Below are positions 7,469-16,547 of a stretch of 64,000 nucleotides of DNA, piece after piece. This DNA comes from B10-G9 sp963712165. Lineage in GTDB: Bacteria > Chloroflexota > Anaerolineae > Anaerolineales > UBA11858. Both the position numbers and the translations under genes were made by a program. The stretch is taken from positions 372,001 to 436,000 of the forward strand of contig CAVQGY010000003.1 in assembly GCA_963712165.1 (NCBI GenBank), written 5' to 3'. The notes beneath the pieces were generated by a model, which saw only the letters and a program-made list of their open reading frames with translations, was not told the origin of the DNA and ran no database searches. How positions within the stretch are numbered: position 1 is the first letter of the stretch; the number at the start of each line of letters is the position of its first letter.

Positions 7469-10400
7469 TTGAACGAAAATAATTACCGGTTACGACCCAC
7501 TAATATCTTTAGCTGGACCACCTTGATTGTTTTTATCCTGTTATTGGGAAGCTTGCTGGCAGGGCCAGTCGAGCCAGGATATGCCCATAGTGGCAACCCA
7601 TCCAATACTCTGGATAACGGTGTTGCATCACCCAGAGCTTTATATCCATTATTCTCAGGAAAACCAGGGTCTGACCTGATACCATTCTATTCTCCCTCAC
7701 CGACAGTCACTGTCAGCACGGGAGATGTTTTTTTGGGAGAACCATTTTCCATCACAGCTACATTTCGAAATAATGGTGATGGAACTGGTTATGGGCCGAC
7801 AGGATATGGACCTTTTATCGATCTTTACATCCCCCATAAAGGCGTGGATGGGATCTACCCCACTGAAGCCACTTATGATGGTATCAGCCCAGCAGCAGGT
7901 TCTGACTACACAGCATCGCTGGATGGAGAAGCGCTTAATGTGGTCACCCAAACCTTTCCTGATGATGGCGGTGGAACTGGGTGTGTGAACCATCCCTGGG
8001 GGCTCGATGAAAATGGGATCTTCCTTGAAGTCTGTGGAGAGGCGGGCGATCAGCTGGTGTCGATTGAGATACCTTACGGATCTTATACCCCAAACCAGCC
8101 CCAACTGACTGTATCCATTCCCGCCCGATTGAGTGTCAACGCCAACCCAGGGGCTCCCTTAACGATCCGGGGAAGGGGTGGGTTCATTTTCGGCGCCACC
8201 CCCATGGTGGATTGGTGCTGCACATCCCCTATCGACACAACCCTGGTTTCTGACTCGGGTCCACCCACCAGCTGGGTGCCATTTTCAAATGTTGATCCCC
8301 AGGTGCTCAGTTTTTCAAAGAGCACTACAGCTGGTGAGGTAGCTACCGGCCCCAATAGTCCGGCCACTTATACTATTACAGTTGATCTTGCTCCCGGGCA
8401 GAGTTTCCGGGATATTCAAATCACCGACTCCCTCCCCAATAACCTGGTATACCTGGGGGGATTGATCACCAGCCCCGCTGCGAGTTCAGTTGTGCAGCCT
8501 GCCATAGATGGGCTCCCCCATAATGGGGACCAGATCATCCTCGGTTGGACAGGGCCGATAGACAGCACTGTTACCAGCTCGATCACAGCTTCGTTTGATT
8601 ATTACATTCCAGAATTTGACGCCAACGCTCTTGAGATCGCGCCGGGGACGACCACTAATCAAGCCGTCCTGGACCAGATCTGGTGGACTCCGGCAGACGG
8701 CTCGCCAGAACAGGAACTCAGTGGTGAAGTTGGTGTGGGTACCGCTTCAACCAGCGATCAACCAATTATTCTCGGCAAAGGCAGCGCCATCGCTGTTGAT
8801 AATGGTTTGGCTGGTTACACGCCTGGAGATGTGATCTCATTTAGTTTAACATTCGAGATATCGGATTATTACGGGTTTGATAACTTGAGTTTAGTGGATG
8901 TGCTGCCAGACGGATTGCATTTTGACCATACCTATATTCCCTCCCTGAGCATAACCCGCGATGGTGTGACAAATACCTATCCATTTGATCCGACAAACGT
9001 CGAGGTAGAGTGTAATTATACCGGCGGAGCTAAAACAGAGTGTGATCAACCGACCGGGCCAGGTGGTCCGGGCCAGACCACGATCACCTTCGATATAGAC
9101 CAGGAGCTGGTTGACCAGGGAGTCTCTTCCCAGGTGCTGGGTGACCTGGTGAGTGATGGTGGACCAACGGCTGGTGTTACAACGACAGGCACTGTCCTGT
9201 TTTACGCAGTCATGCTGGACAAATACACCGATATCCACCCCGCTCCAGATGATTACGTCAAAATGGGAGATTCCCTATCCAACACAGCCACAATTTCCGG
9301 AACCCAGGTTGATACGAGTACCTGCAGCCCGGACTGTGGGCTCACGGCGGTTATCTCTGGCAATGCTGCTGCTGCAGGCATCACAGTAGGGCGGGGAGGG
9401 ACTGAAAAGTCTATTGTGGCAGTGAACGGCGCCTTCTGCAACGGGGGAGATCCCTGCTCAACAGTATCGATCACCGCGGGAGATACTGTAACTTATCGGA
9501 TTCTCTATGATCTTCTCACCGGCGATTATGCTGACCTGGTCTTTACCGACTATCTTCCTCTGCCGATATTTTATGCTGAGGATCCGGACAATGATGGCTC
9601 CTCTCTGATTACCTGGCCCAAGGACACCGATCTATTGGATCCTGTTCCCGCTCCAGGAACATGGGACCTGGGAGATGATGATACCCGGGGAGTGGATCCC
9701 TCGGTCACTATCTCTCCCCATACTGCGGATAATTTTGTGCGGTTTTCATTCGGTAACTATGACGACACCAATAATAATGGCGCAGTGATCGAGATCCTAT
9801 TTACAGTACGAGTTACGGATCAGCGCTTTGGTGATGGTCTATATATGCGCAACAGCGTTCTGCAGCAGGATGCCAACAGCCCGGGAGTGACATCGACTTC
9901 GTCCAATAACGCTGATCTGATTCTCACAGAACCTGTTCTGATAGGGGAAAAATCTGTCGTTTCTACGGATCACACTGGCATCGATCCAGATCCAGCCATT
10001 GCTGCTCCAGTCGTATTCCAGGATCCAGGAGATCCGGGCAATCCACCTTGGATTCCTCCTGCCACGATCAGCTCCGATTATTTGGAGACGAACGGGCTCA
10101 GCAGCGGGATCGATGGCATAGATGGGGGAGACCTGGTGAAGTTCGCCCTGGTGATCGAGAACATCGGATCGGGCCTCAATGGCGCATTTGATATTGCCAT
10201 CAAGGATACGATCCCAGCCGGATATCTCATTCCGGGGATTGGACTTGGTGGATTTAACCTCCAGGTGTACCGGGGGGACGGCGCGGCACTCGATGATGGT
10301 TCAGGCTCAAGTCTGGAATATCTGGGACCCACATTCACGCAGCCAACAGATTTCTTTGGTGATGGTATCCGGTTGAATGATCCAGGTGTTGGGGACCCGG

Positions 10401-13400
10401 AATATGGGCAGGGACTTTGCCAGGCCCATGATGCATCCAACGGCCGGAATATTATCATCGTCACCTATGATCTTCTGGTAGACCCCAATATCTCACCGGG
10501 AACTGTCCTGCAGAATGTAGGTGAGATCCTGGAATATTCAGGCGAAGAAGGTGGAGAGAATTATCTACCTGAGCCGGAGGAGAATCCCCAGGAAAGTACG
10601 GTGGACGTTCCAGACCTGGAGAAGACCCGCACAGGGACAGGCCTGATCGAAACCAATAATAATGATGACCAGGTGGTCATCGGGGAAGAGATCTATTACC
10701 GGCTGGTGATCACCATTCCGGAGGGAAGAAGCCCCGAAACGGAGATCATCGATACCCTGGATAGCGGGTTAGGTTTTATCAGCCAAGACAGTTTTGTACT
10801 ATCCAATGAAGATACTGGAGACCCGGATGGTGGGATCTCCTTTACTGGCAGCTCCACTCCTGATATCACTGATGGCGGCAGGACCATCACCTGGGATCTG
10901 GACACCCTGACCAACACCAATGATGATGACAGCACACAAGAGACCATCACTATCACCTATACGGTTCAGACTCTGAATCACCTGTCCAATCAGCATGGTG
11001 TCGGTGTAAATAATGGCGTTGAAATCAGCTGGGATACACTGGATAGTGAGGGCGATACTGTCAGAGCCACCGAGGGTCCAGTAAGCGCCAGCGATGCCAC
11101 GGTCATTGAACCTTCGATCAATACCACCAAGACAGTCGTGGTCGGTGGATCCGGGAACTCAGGGGATGCGGGTGATAGCGTAGTTTACACGATCACCTTC
11201 ACATCTAATCCTTCCCGCCCTACGGCTTATGAGGTTTTATTATCTGATTTCCTCTCTCCTTATGTTGATTTTGATCCTTCTACTGATCCGAGTTATGGAA
11301 TCAGTGCGGTCACTGATAGTGCCGGGTTATTGACTACGGCTAGTTTTGAGATCACCGTCGCTGATGAGCTGCGCTTAAACCCCAGCGTCCTTCCGTTTGT
11401 TATGGCTCCGGGTCGGTCAGTTTCCATCACTCTCAGAGGTGAGCTGCGGGACACTGTCTATACTGGCCAGGTTATTCCCAATAACGCGGTGCTCAGCTGG
11501 AGCAGCCAATCCGGGGACCAGAATTCCGGGGATGAGTATGGAGAACGTGATGGGTCAGATGGAGTTGGGGGTTTGAATGATTACGAATCGACCGGTTCGG
11601 TCAATATCAATGTCATCACACCTTCTCCGGGCAAGACCATTGTCGCGACATCAGAAGATCACTCCGGAACCATTTCCAATATTCCCCGCCTGGTGATCGG
11701 CGAGATTCTCAGGTATAGGATCGAGGTCCGCTTGGCCGAGGGCACCAATAACGATCTCATCCTGCGGGATCTTCTACCTGGCACTTTGACCTTCCTGAAT
11801 GATGGTACTGCCAAGGTTGTTTTTGTGGCAGATGTTCCTGCCGATCTCACCTCCACCACAACATTGGATGGTGATGCTCTTGGCATCTCAGGGGCGGGGG
11901 CGGTTGTCAGCGGGAATGAGAGCACCCTTTCCGGGATTACCCCAACGCTTGATTTTCCGGATGAAAATATCTCGACTCTATTGAGCGGAAATAATGATAA
12001 TTACGGATCCGGCACGGATATCTATTTTAAGCTAGGCGATGTTGTTAACAGAGAGGAAGACTCAAACAGCGAATTCGCAGTGGTGGAGTTTAATGTTCTG
12101 GTTCTGAACCACTCAAATAATCAGCAGGGAAGTTCCCGCTACAACAGCTTTTCAGTCTATGTCGATGAGGATGGAGATGAGAACACTGAATCAGGGGAAT
12201 TGATCGAGACATCGAGTTTGACCCGGATCATCATTGCTGAACCGACCCTGCAACTGACAAAAACCATCGACACAACCCCTAATGATGCCGGGGATCATAT
12301 CGTTTATCGCCTGGTCATTGAAAACCTGGAATCAGGGAACAACGATGCAACTGCCTTCGACCTGGTTTTGTGGGACAAATTTGACTCCTATCTGACCAAT
12401 CTGAATCTGGATACTGTGTCCACAACCCAAACCACTCCCTGTATCGGTAACGGCCTGGGAACTACACCCTACAGCGATGATGGAGGAAGTTTTACCGGCC
12501 AGGATCTGAGCTTTGCAGCTACCTGCCTGGATCAAAACCAAACCATCACCCTGATCATCAGCGCTGACCTGGAGGATGATGTCCCGGCCGGATACGATCT
12601 GGATAATACGGGATATCTGAGCTGGACCTCTCTTCCGGGAGAAAAAGGCACTGCCAGCAATCCTACCGGATCTGACGTAAACGACGACTCCACGACCGAA
12701 GATGATTCCGGTGGATACTGGGGAGAAAGGAATGGGAGTGGTTCTCCAGCTGTGAATGATTATTCAACCTCAGGATTCATTGACCACACTCTGGATGTGC
12801 CGGTACCGATCAAGTCCATTATCAGCACCAGCGCTGGCCATACCAGCGAGGTGGGGGATGGCACTCCTGGAAATCCCCGGGATCTAGCCATTGGTGAGAT
12901 CATTCGCTACCGGTTAGCGATCAGCCTGCCGGAAGGCACCAACACTAACCTCACTCTGGAAGATACTTTGCCTGCGGGGTTCAGTTATGTGGACGACAGC
13001 ACAGTCCGGATCAGTTTCCTGGCTGACCAGGATATCACTGAAAGCGGGGATCTGAGTGGCGCGGATAATGATGCCTTGCCACCCACTTTCACCCTGCCAG
13101 CCAGCAGGATCGGTGTCAGCGGACAGGATATAACTTTTGATCTCGGCACCCTGCTGAACAATGACACCAATGATCTTAACACCGAGTATGCAGTGATCGA
13201 TTTTGATGTTCTGGTGAATAACGATGCGAATAGCAACAATACCGATCTGGATAATAATGAATTCGAGGTCTATCTGGATAGCATCCTGGCTGGGACTTCC
13301 AACCAGGTAGGCACAAGGATCGTTGAGCCTGTCCTGGATGTGGATAAAACTGCCAGCACGATTACGCCGGCTTATAACGAAACCTATACATACACACTGG

Positions 13401-16087
13401 TTATCAGTCATACTGACAGCAGTCTGGCTGAGGCCTTCGACCTGGTTGTGACTGATACTATTCCAGCCGGGTTGAGTTATGTGGCAAATAGCGCTGGACC
13501 TCCTGCCTGGTCTCCCTCCTTTGACGGGGTGGATACCATCACCTGGACCTGCACTGGAACTTGCTCTCTTCCGATTCCTGGAACCGCCACCTTGTCCTAC
13601 GATGTCACCATGGCCAGCCCACCCGCTCCTCCCGCTGTGGGGGATAACTTGACCAATACGGCTGGATTGACCTGGACCTCCCTGGATGGCTCCGATAGTG
13701 GGGAACGCACGGGGGATGATAATGGGGGAACAGAGCCATACAACGACTACCGTGACAGCGGAACGGAAACAGTGATCTTAACCAATCCTGAGCTCCGGAT
13801 ATTCAAAACGGATGGGTTAGGAGTGGATACATATATTCCAGGCAACCCACTGACCTATACTATACTGGTTGAGAATATCGGCAACGAAGGCGTAGTTGGA
13901 GCACTAGTAGAAGACAGCCTGCCCCTGGAAGTCAATCCCCCTAACAATCCCATGGTCAGCAGTTGGGATTGGGTTTGTGATGGATCCAGCGGAGGTGCTT
14001 CGGGATGTACCCCCAGTGCGGGTTTGACTGGAGACTTCAGCGATTTGGTCGATCTACCAGCGGGTTCCTCGATCACCTATCAGGTCACTGCCAATATCCT
14101 ATCCTCTGCGGAAGGAAACCTGGAGAATACTGCAACTATCAGTATGCCGGTTGGTTTGATTGAACCCGATCTCGATGATAATTCCGCTACTGATGTTAAC
14201 GGCCAGAATTCCCATGCTGATCTATCAGTGACAAAAGACGATGGCGTAACTGTCATCTCTCCTGATGGGGAGACCACCTATACTATCGTGGTATCCAATA
14301 GCTCTCCCAGCGATGTTTCAGGTGCACTTGTAGAAGATCTCATCCCACCAGAGGTTGATTCCTGGACCTGGGAATGCCAACCTGTTGTATTCCCAAATAC
14401 TGCTTCTGGATGTGACGGGGTAGTGAATTCGACCAGCGACTTCTCTGATTCCATAAATTTACCGGCAGGAAGCAGTATCACTTATTTGGTAACAACCCAA
14501 ATCTCCGCTTCGGCCAGTGGATCCTTGGTCAATACAGTAACTGTGGATGTCCCCCCGTTTGTAGTTGAGGATAATCCGTCAGATAATACTGCGACGGATG
14601 TGGATTATTTCCCGACCAACAGCAAAACCCTGGATAGCGCATTTCATGGAGTCACAACCCTGCCGGCTGTAGCAATAGGTGAATTGATCACCTATGAAAT
14701 ACAACTGACGGTTCCAGAGGGATCCATGGCTAATTTACACCTCCGAGATACCATGGATGAGGGATTGGCATATGTGGATTGTGAGATCATCACAGGTGTT
14801 GGTTTAGTGACTGATATACCAGGTGGATTTGGCGCTATCTGCAGCAGCCCGGATGTCTCACCGATAATTGGCCCTGAGGAGGGACAGGGAAATCAGGTTG
14901 ATTTTGACTTTGGCGATCTCACAAACTCCAGTGGAGGGGATCTTCCCTTAATCGTGCGTTATCAGGCAGTGGTACTGGATAGTCTGAACAACCAGAATGA
15001 CCCCGCTTTATTTTTGAGAAATCTCGCAGAATGGATCTGGGACTCAGGCAGCCTAACAGACCAGGCCGTTCCTGTGAATATCCTCGAACCTGACCTTATC
15101 GTGAGTAAGAGTGCAGCGCCGCTTGCTCTCTTCCCGGGGCAGCTGACAACCTTTACCATCTCAGTAGCCCACTCAGAAGACAGCCAAACTTCAGCTTATG
15201 ACCTTGTACTGACCGATATTCTCCCTGAGGATTTGATCTATCAGCCCCCTATCCGCCATATCAGCGGCCAGGCGCCAACTTCGATAGATGATAGCGGAGA
15301 CCCCGTATTGGTCATCACCTGGGATGAATTCATTGATGATGATACTAGCTCAGTATTCGAGATTGATGTCATGTTGGATCCGGATTATCGCCGGCGGAGT
15401 TTTGACCAGACCATCACCAACAATGCTTCCCTTTCCTGGACGAGTCTGCCAGATGATTTTTCAGCACCTCAATCTATCCATAATGATCTCTCAACGGAGA
15501 GATTTTACGATCCACTGAGTAATGTCAATATCTATAATGCTGTGGATGGGGCGACTATTCGGATTCCGAGCTTACCAGATACTGGTTTTGCCCCAGGTCA
15601 GGTGACAGCCATTGGATCTCAGCCCCAAGATCATGTTTATGGGAATCTGAGCGGTTTGCGGTTAGAAATCCCTAGCCTGGGAGTTTACCAACCGATCGTC
15701 AGTGTTCCTCTTTCTGATGAGGGCTACAACTTGACCTGGTTATGGGATCAAGCAGGCTGGTTGGAAGGCACTGCCTACCCGACCTGGACTGGAAATACTG
15801 TTATCACAGGGCATGCATATCTTCCAAGCGGTTACCCTGGACCATTTATGGATCTGGGCCGGTTGGCGTGGGGCGATGAGATCATCATTTATGCCCATGG
15901 CTTAAAATATACTTACGAGGTCAGGACGAAGGATCTTGTATCTGGAGATGACCTTAGCATCCTGGGCCACCGCGAACAGGATTGGCTGACCCTCTTTACA
16001 TGCAAATCCTATAACGAGGAGCTGGGAAGCTACCGCTGGCGGCAAGTTGTAGGTGCGGTCCTGATCAAATTTGAAGACCTTCATTAA
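7469..16087 (+). CDS. Giant DUF11-repeat surface protein with C-terminal LPDTG and its own sortase domain
   Basis: The protein is 2872 residues, with a TTG start and AAGGGG 4 bases before it. A signal peptide covers about residues 14-40. The body is a chain of DUF11-type beta-sandwich repeats, recognisable by recurring TYTI-V, LVVTDTIPAGL and NTA-L-WTS patterns, rich in Asp, Thr and Ser; such repeats form long adhesin stalks, some with isopeptide crosslinks. LPDTG lies at residues 2702-2706, but instead of a membrane segment and basic tail the chain runs into a sortase domain (about 2720-2872). This domain has His2782 (ITGHAY), Cys2845 (FTCKSY) and Arg2856/Arg2858 (YRWRQ) in the expected order. 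The sorting motif and the enzyme are therefore in one polypeptide. A strong terminator follows. Confidence 0.85.
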   Translation: MNENNYRLRPTNIFSWTTLIVFILLLGSLLAGPVEPGYAHSGNPSNTLDNGVASPRALYPLFSGKPGSDLIPFYSPSPTVTVSTGDVFLGEPFSITATFRNNGDGTGYGPTGYGPFIDLYIPHKGVDGIYPTEATYDGISPAAGSDYTASLDGEALNVVTQTFPDDGGGTGCVNHPWGLDENGIFLEVCGEAGDQLVSIEIPYGSYTPNQPQLTVSIPARLSVNANPGAPLTIRGRGGFIFGATPMVDWCCTSPIDTTLVSDSGPPTSWVPFSNVDPQVLSFSKSTTAGEVATGPNSPATYTITVDLAPGQSFRDIQITDSLPNNLVYLGGLITSPAASSVVQPAIDGLPHNGDQIILGWTGPIDSTVTSSITASFDYYIPEFDANALEIAPGTTTNQAVLDQIWWTPADGSPEQELSGEVGVGTASTSDQPIILGKGSAIAVDNGLAGYTPGDVISFSLTFEISDYYGFDNLSLVDVLPDGLHFDHTYIPSLSITRDGVTNTYPFDPTNVEVECNYTGGAKTECDQPTGPGGPGQTTITFDIDQELVDQGVSSQVLGDLVSDGGPTAGVTTTGTVLFYAVMLDKYTDIHPAPDDYVKMGDSLSNTATISGTQVDTSTCSPDCGLTAVISGNAAAAGITVGRGGTEKSIVAVNGAFCNGGDPCSTVSITAGDTVTYRILYDLLTGDYADLVFTDYLPLPIFYAEDPDNDGSSLITWPKDTDLLDPVPAPGTWDLGDDDTRGVDPSVTISPHTADNFVRFSFGNYDDTNNNGAVIEILFTVRVTDQRFGDGLYMRNSVLQQDANSPGVTSTSSNNADLILTEPVLIGEKSVVSTDHTGIDPDPAIAAPVVFQDPGDPGNPPWIPPATISSDYLETNGLSSGIDGIDGGDLVKFALVIENIGSGLNGAFDIAIKDTIPAGYLIPGIGLGGFNLQVYRGDGAALDDGSGSSLEYLGPTFTQPTDFFGDGIRLNDPGVGDPEYGQGLCQAHDASNGRNIIIVTYDLLVDPNISPGTVLQNVGEILEYSGEEGGENYLPEPEENPQESTVDVPDLEKTRTGTGLIETNNNDDQVVIGEEIYYRLVITIPEGRSPETEIIDTLDSGLGFISQDSFVLSNEDTGDPDGGISFTGSSTPDITDGGRTITWDLDTLTNTNDDDSTQETITITYTVQTLNHLSNQHGVGVNNGVEISWDTLDSEGDTVRATEGPVSASDATVIEPSINTTKTVVVGGSGNSGDAGDSVVYTITFTSNPSRPTAYEVLLSDFLSPYVDFDPSTDPSYGISAVTDSAGLLTTASFEITVADELRLNPSVLPFVMAPGRSVSITLRGELRDTVYTGQVIPNNAVLSWSSQSGDQNSGDEYGERDGSDGVGGLNDYESTGSVNINVITPSPGKTIVATSEDHSGTISNIPRLVIGEILRYRIEVRLAEGTNNDLILRDLLPGTLTFLNDGTAKVVFVADVPADLTSTTTLDGDALGISGAGAVVSGNESTLSGITPTLDFPDENISTLLSGNNDNYGSGTDIYFKLGDVVNREEDSNSEFAVVEFNVLVLNHSNNQQGSSRYNSFSVYVDEDGDENTESGELIETSSLTRIIIAEPTLQLTKTIDTTPNDAGDHIVYRLVIENLESGNNDATAFDLVLWDKFDSYLTNLNLDTVSTTQTTPCIGNGLGTTPYSDDGGSFTGQDLSFAATCLDQNQTITLIISADLEDDVPAGYDLDNTGYLSWTSLPGEKGTASNPTGSDVNDDSTTEDDSGGYWGERNGSGSPAVNDYSTSGFIDHTLDVPVPIKSIISTSAGHTSEVGDGTPGNPRDLAIGEIIRYRLAISLPEGTNTNLTLEDTLPAGFSYVDDSTVRISFLADQDITESGDLSGADNDALPPTFTLPASRIGVSGQDITFDLGTLLNNDTNDLNTEYAVIDFDVLVNNDANSNNTDLDNNEFEVYLDSILAGTSNQVGTRIVEPVLDVDKTASTITPAYNETYTYTLVISHTDSSLAEAFDLVVTDTIPAGLSYVANSAGPPAWSPSFDGVDTITWTCTGTCSLPIPGTATLSYDVTMASPPAPPAVGDNLTNTAGLTWTSLDGSDSGERTGDDNGGTEPYNDYRDSGTETVILTNPELRIFKTDGLGVDTYIPGNPLTYTILVENIGNEGVVGALVEDSLPLEVNPPNNPMVSSWDWVCDGSSGGASGCTPSAGLTGDFSDLVDLPAGSSITYQVTANILSSAEGNLENTATISMPVGLIEPDLDDNSATDVNGQNSHADLSVTKDDGVTVISPDGETTYTIVVSNSSPSDVSGALVEDLIPPEVDSWTWECQPVVFPNTASGCDGVVNSTSDFSDSINLPAGSSITYLVTTQISASASGSLVNTVTVDVPPFVVEDNPSDNTATDVDYFPTNSKTLDSAFHGVTTLPAVAIGELITYEIQLTVPEGSMANLHLRDTMDEGLAYVDCEIITGVGLVTDIPGGFGAICSSPDVSPIIGPEEGQGNQVDFDFGDLTNSSGGDLPLIVRYQAVVLDSLNNQNDPALFLRNLAEWIWDSGSLTDQAVPVNILEPDLIVSKSAAPLALFPGQLTTFTISVAHSEDSQTSAYDLVLTDILPEDLIYQPPIRHISGQAPTSIDDSGDPVLVITWDEFIDDDTSSVFEIDVMLDPDYRRRSFDQTITNNASLSWTSLPDDFSAPQSIHNDLSTERFYDPLSNVNIYNAVDGATIRIPSLPDTGFAPGQVTAIGSQPQDHVYGNLSGLRLEIPSLGVYQPIVSVPLSDEGYNLTWLWDQAGWLEGTAYPTWTGNTVITGHAYLPSGYPGPFMDLGRLAWGDEIIIYAHGLKYTYEVRTKDLVSGDDLSILGHREQDWLTLFTCKSYNEELGSYRWRQVVGAVLIKFEDLH

Positions 16088-16106
16088 TAAGACCCGACTT
16101 GTGTCT

Positions 16107-16140
16107 AAAAAAAACCCGCTGATATCCTGCGGGTTTTTTT
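16107..16140 (+). terminator. Intrinsic terminator after the giant DUF11/sortase gene
   Basis: The arm at 16108-16119 (A-run plus CCCGC) pairs perfectly with 16129-16140 (GCGGG plus T-run) around a 9-base loop. It starts about 20 bases after the stop codon. Confidence 0.9.
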
Positions 16141-16547
16141 GTTTGATTTAGCCTCCACTTCTCCTGTCATATACCTTTGCCAGAGGTAATTAGAACCTTT
16201 TGCCACGATAGGCGAGAGATGTCCATTTTCATCTTGTGCTCCCACTTCTCAGGCCAAAAATCCTAAAACTGACTTGAATAAACCGGCCACAGGCAAACAA
16301 GCGGGACTTATTCATAACCCAACAGGATGGAACACTGAACCATAACCAAACTCTTGAGATCTACCATCCATAATAAAGAACTATTATGGATATAAGTATT
16401 TCGAATTGGAGAAAACTGTCACAAGGGTAAAATACATAGGTGACACAATGGGGGGTGAAAATGAGCTTCAATTGGTTTTGTCAACGCTTTTGTTAGTAGA
16501 GGTTTACCTTTAAGAATATCTAATCAAATTCATTACAAGGAGAGAGC
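16141..16547. other. Intergenic region upstream of the decaheme cytochrome
   Basis: No gene is supportable. It contains a perfect inverted repeat (16366-16375 with 16382-16391) and the Shine-Dalgarno sequence AAGGAGAGAG just before the ATG at 16548. I could not assign a promoter with confidence. Confidence 0.5.
16366..16391. promoter_or_regulatory. Perfect 10-bp inverted repeat, possible operator
   Basis: ATCCATAATA (16366-16375) and TATTATGGAT (16382-16391) form a perfect inverted repeat with a 6-base spacer, about 160 bases upstream of the decaheme cytochrome. There is no T-run, so it is more like an operator than a terminator. The binding protein is unknown. Confidence 0.35.
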
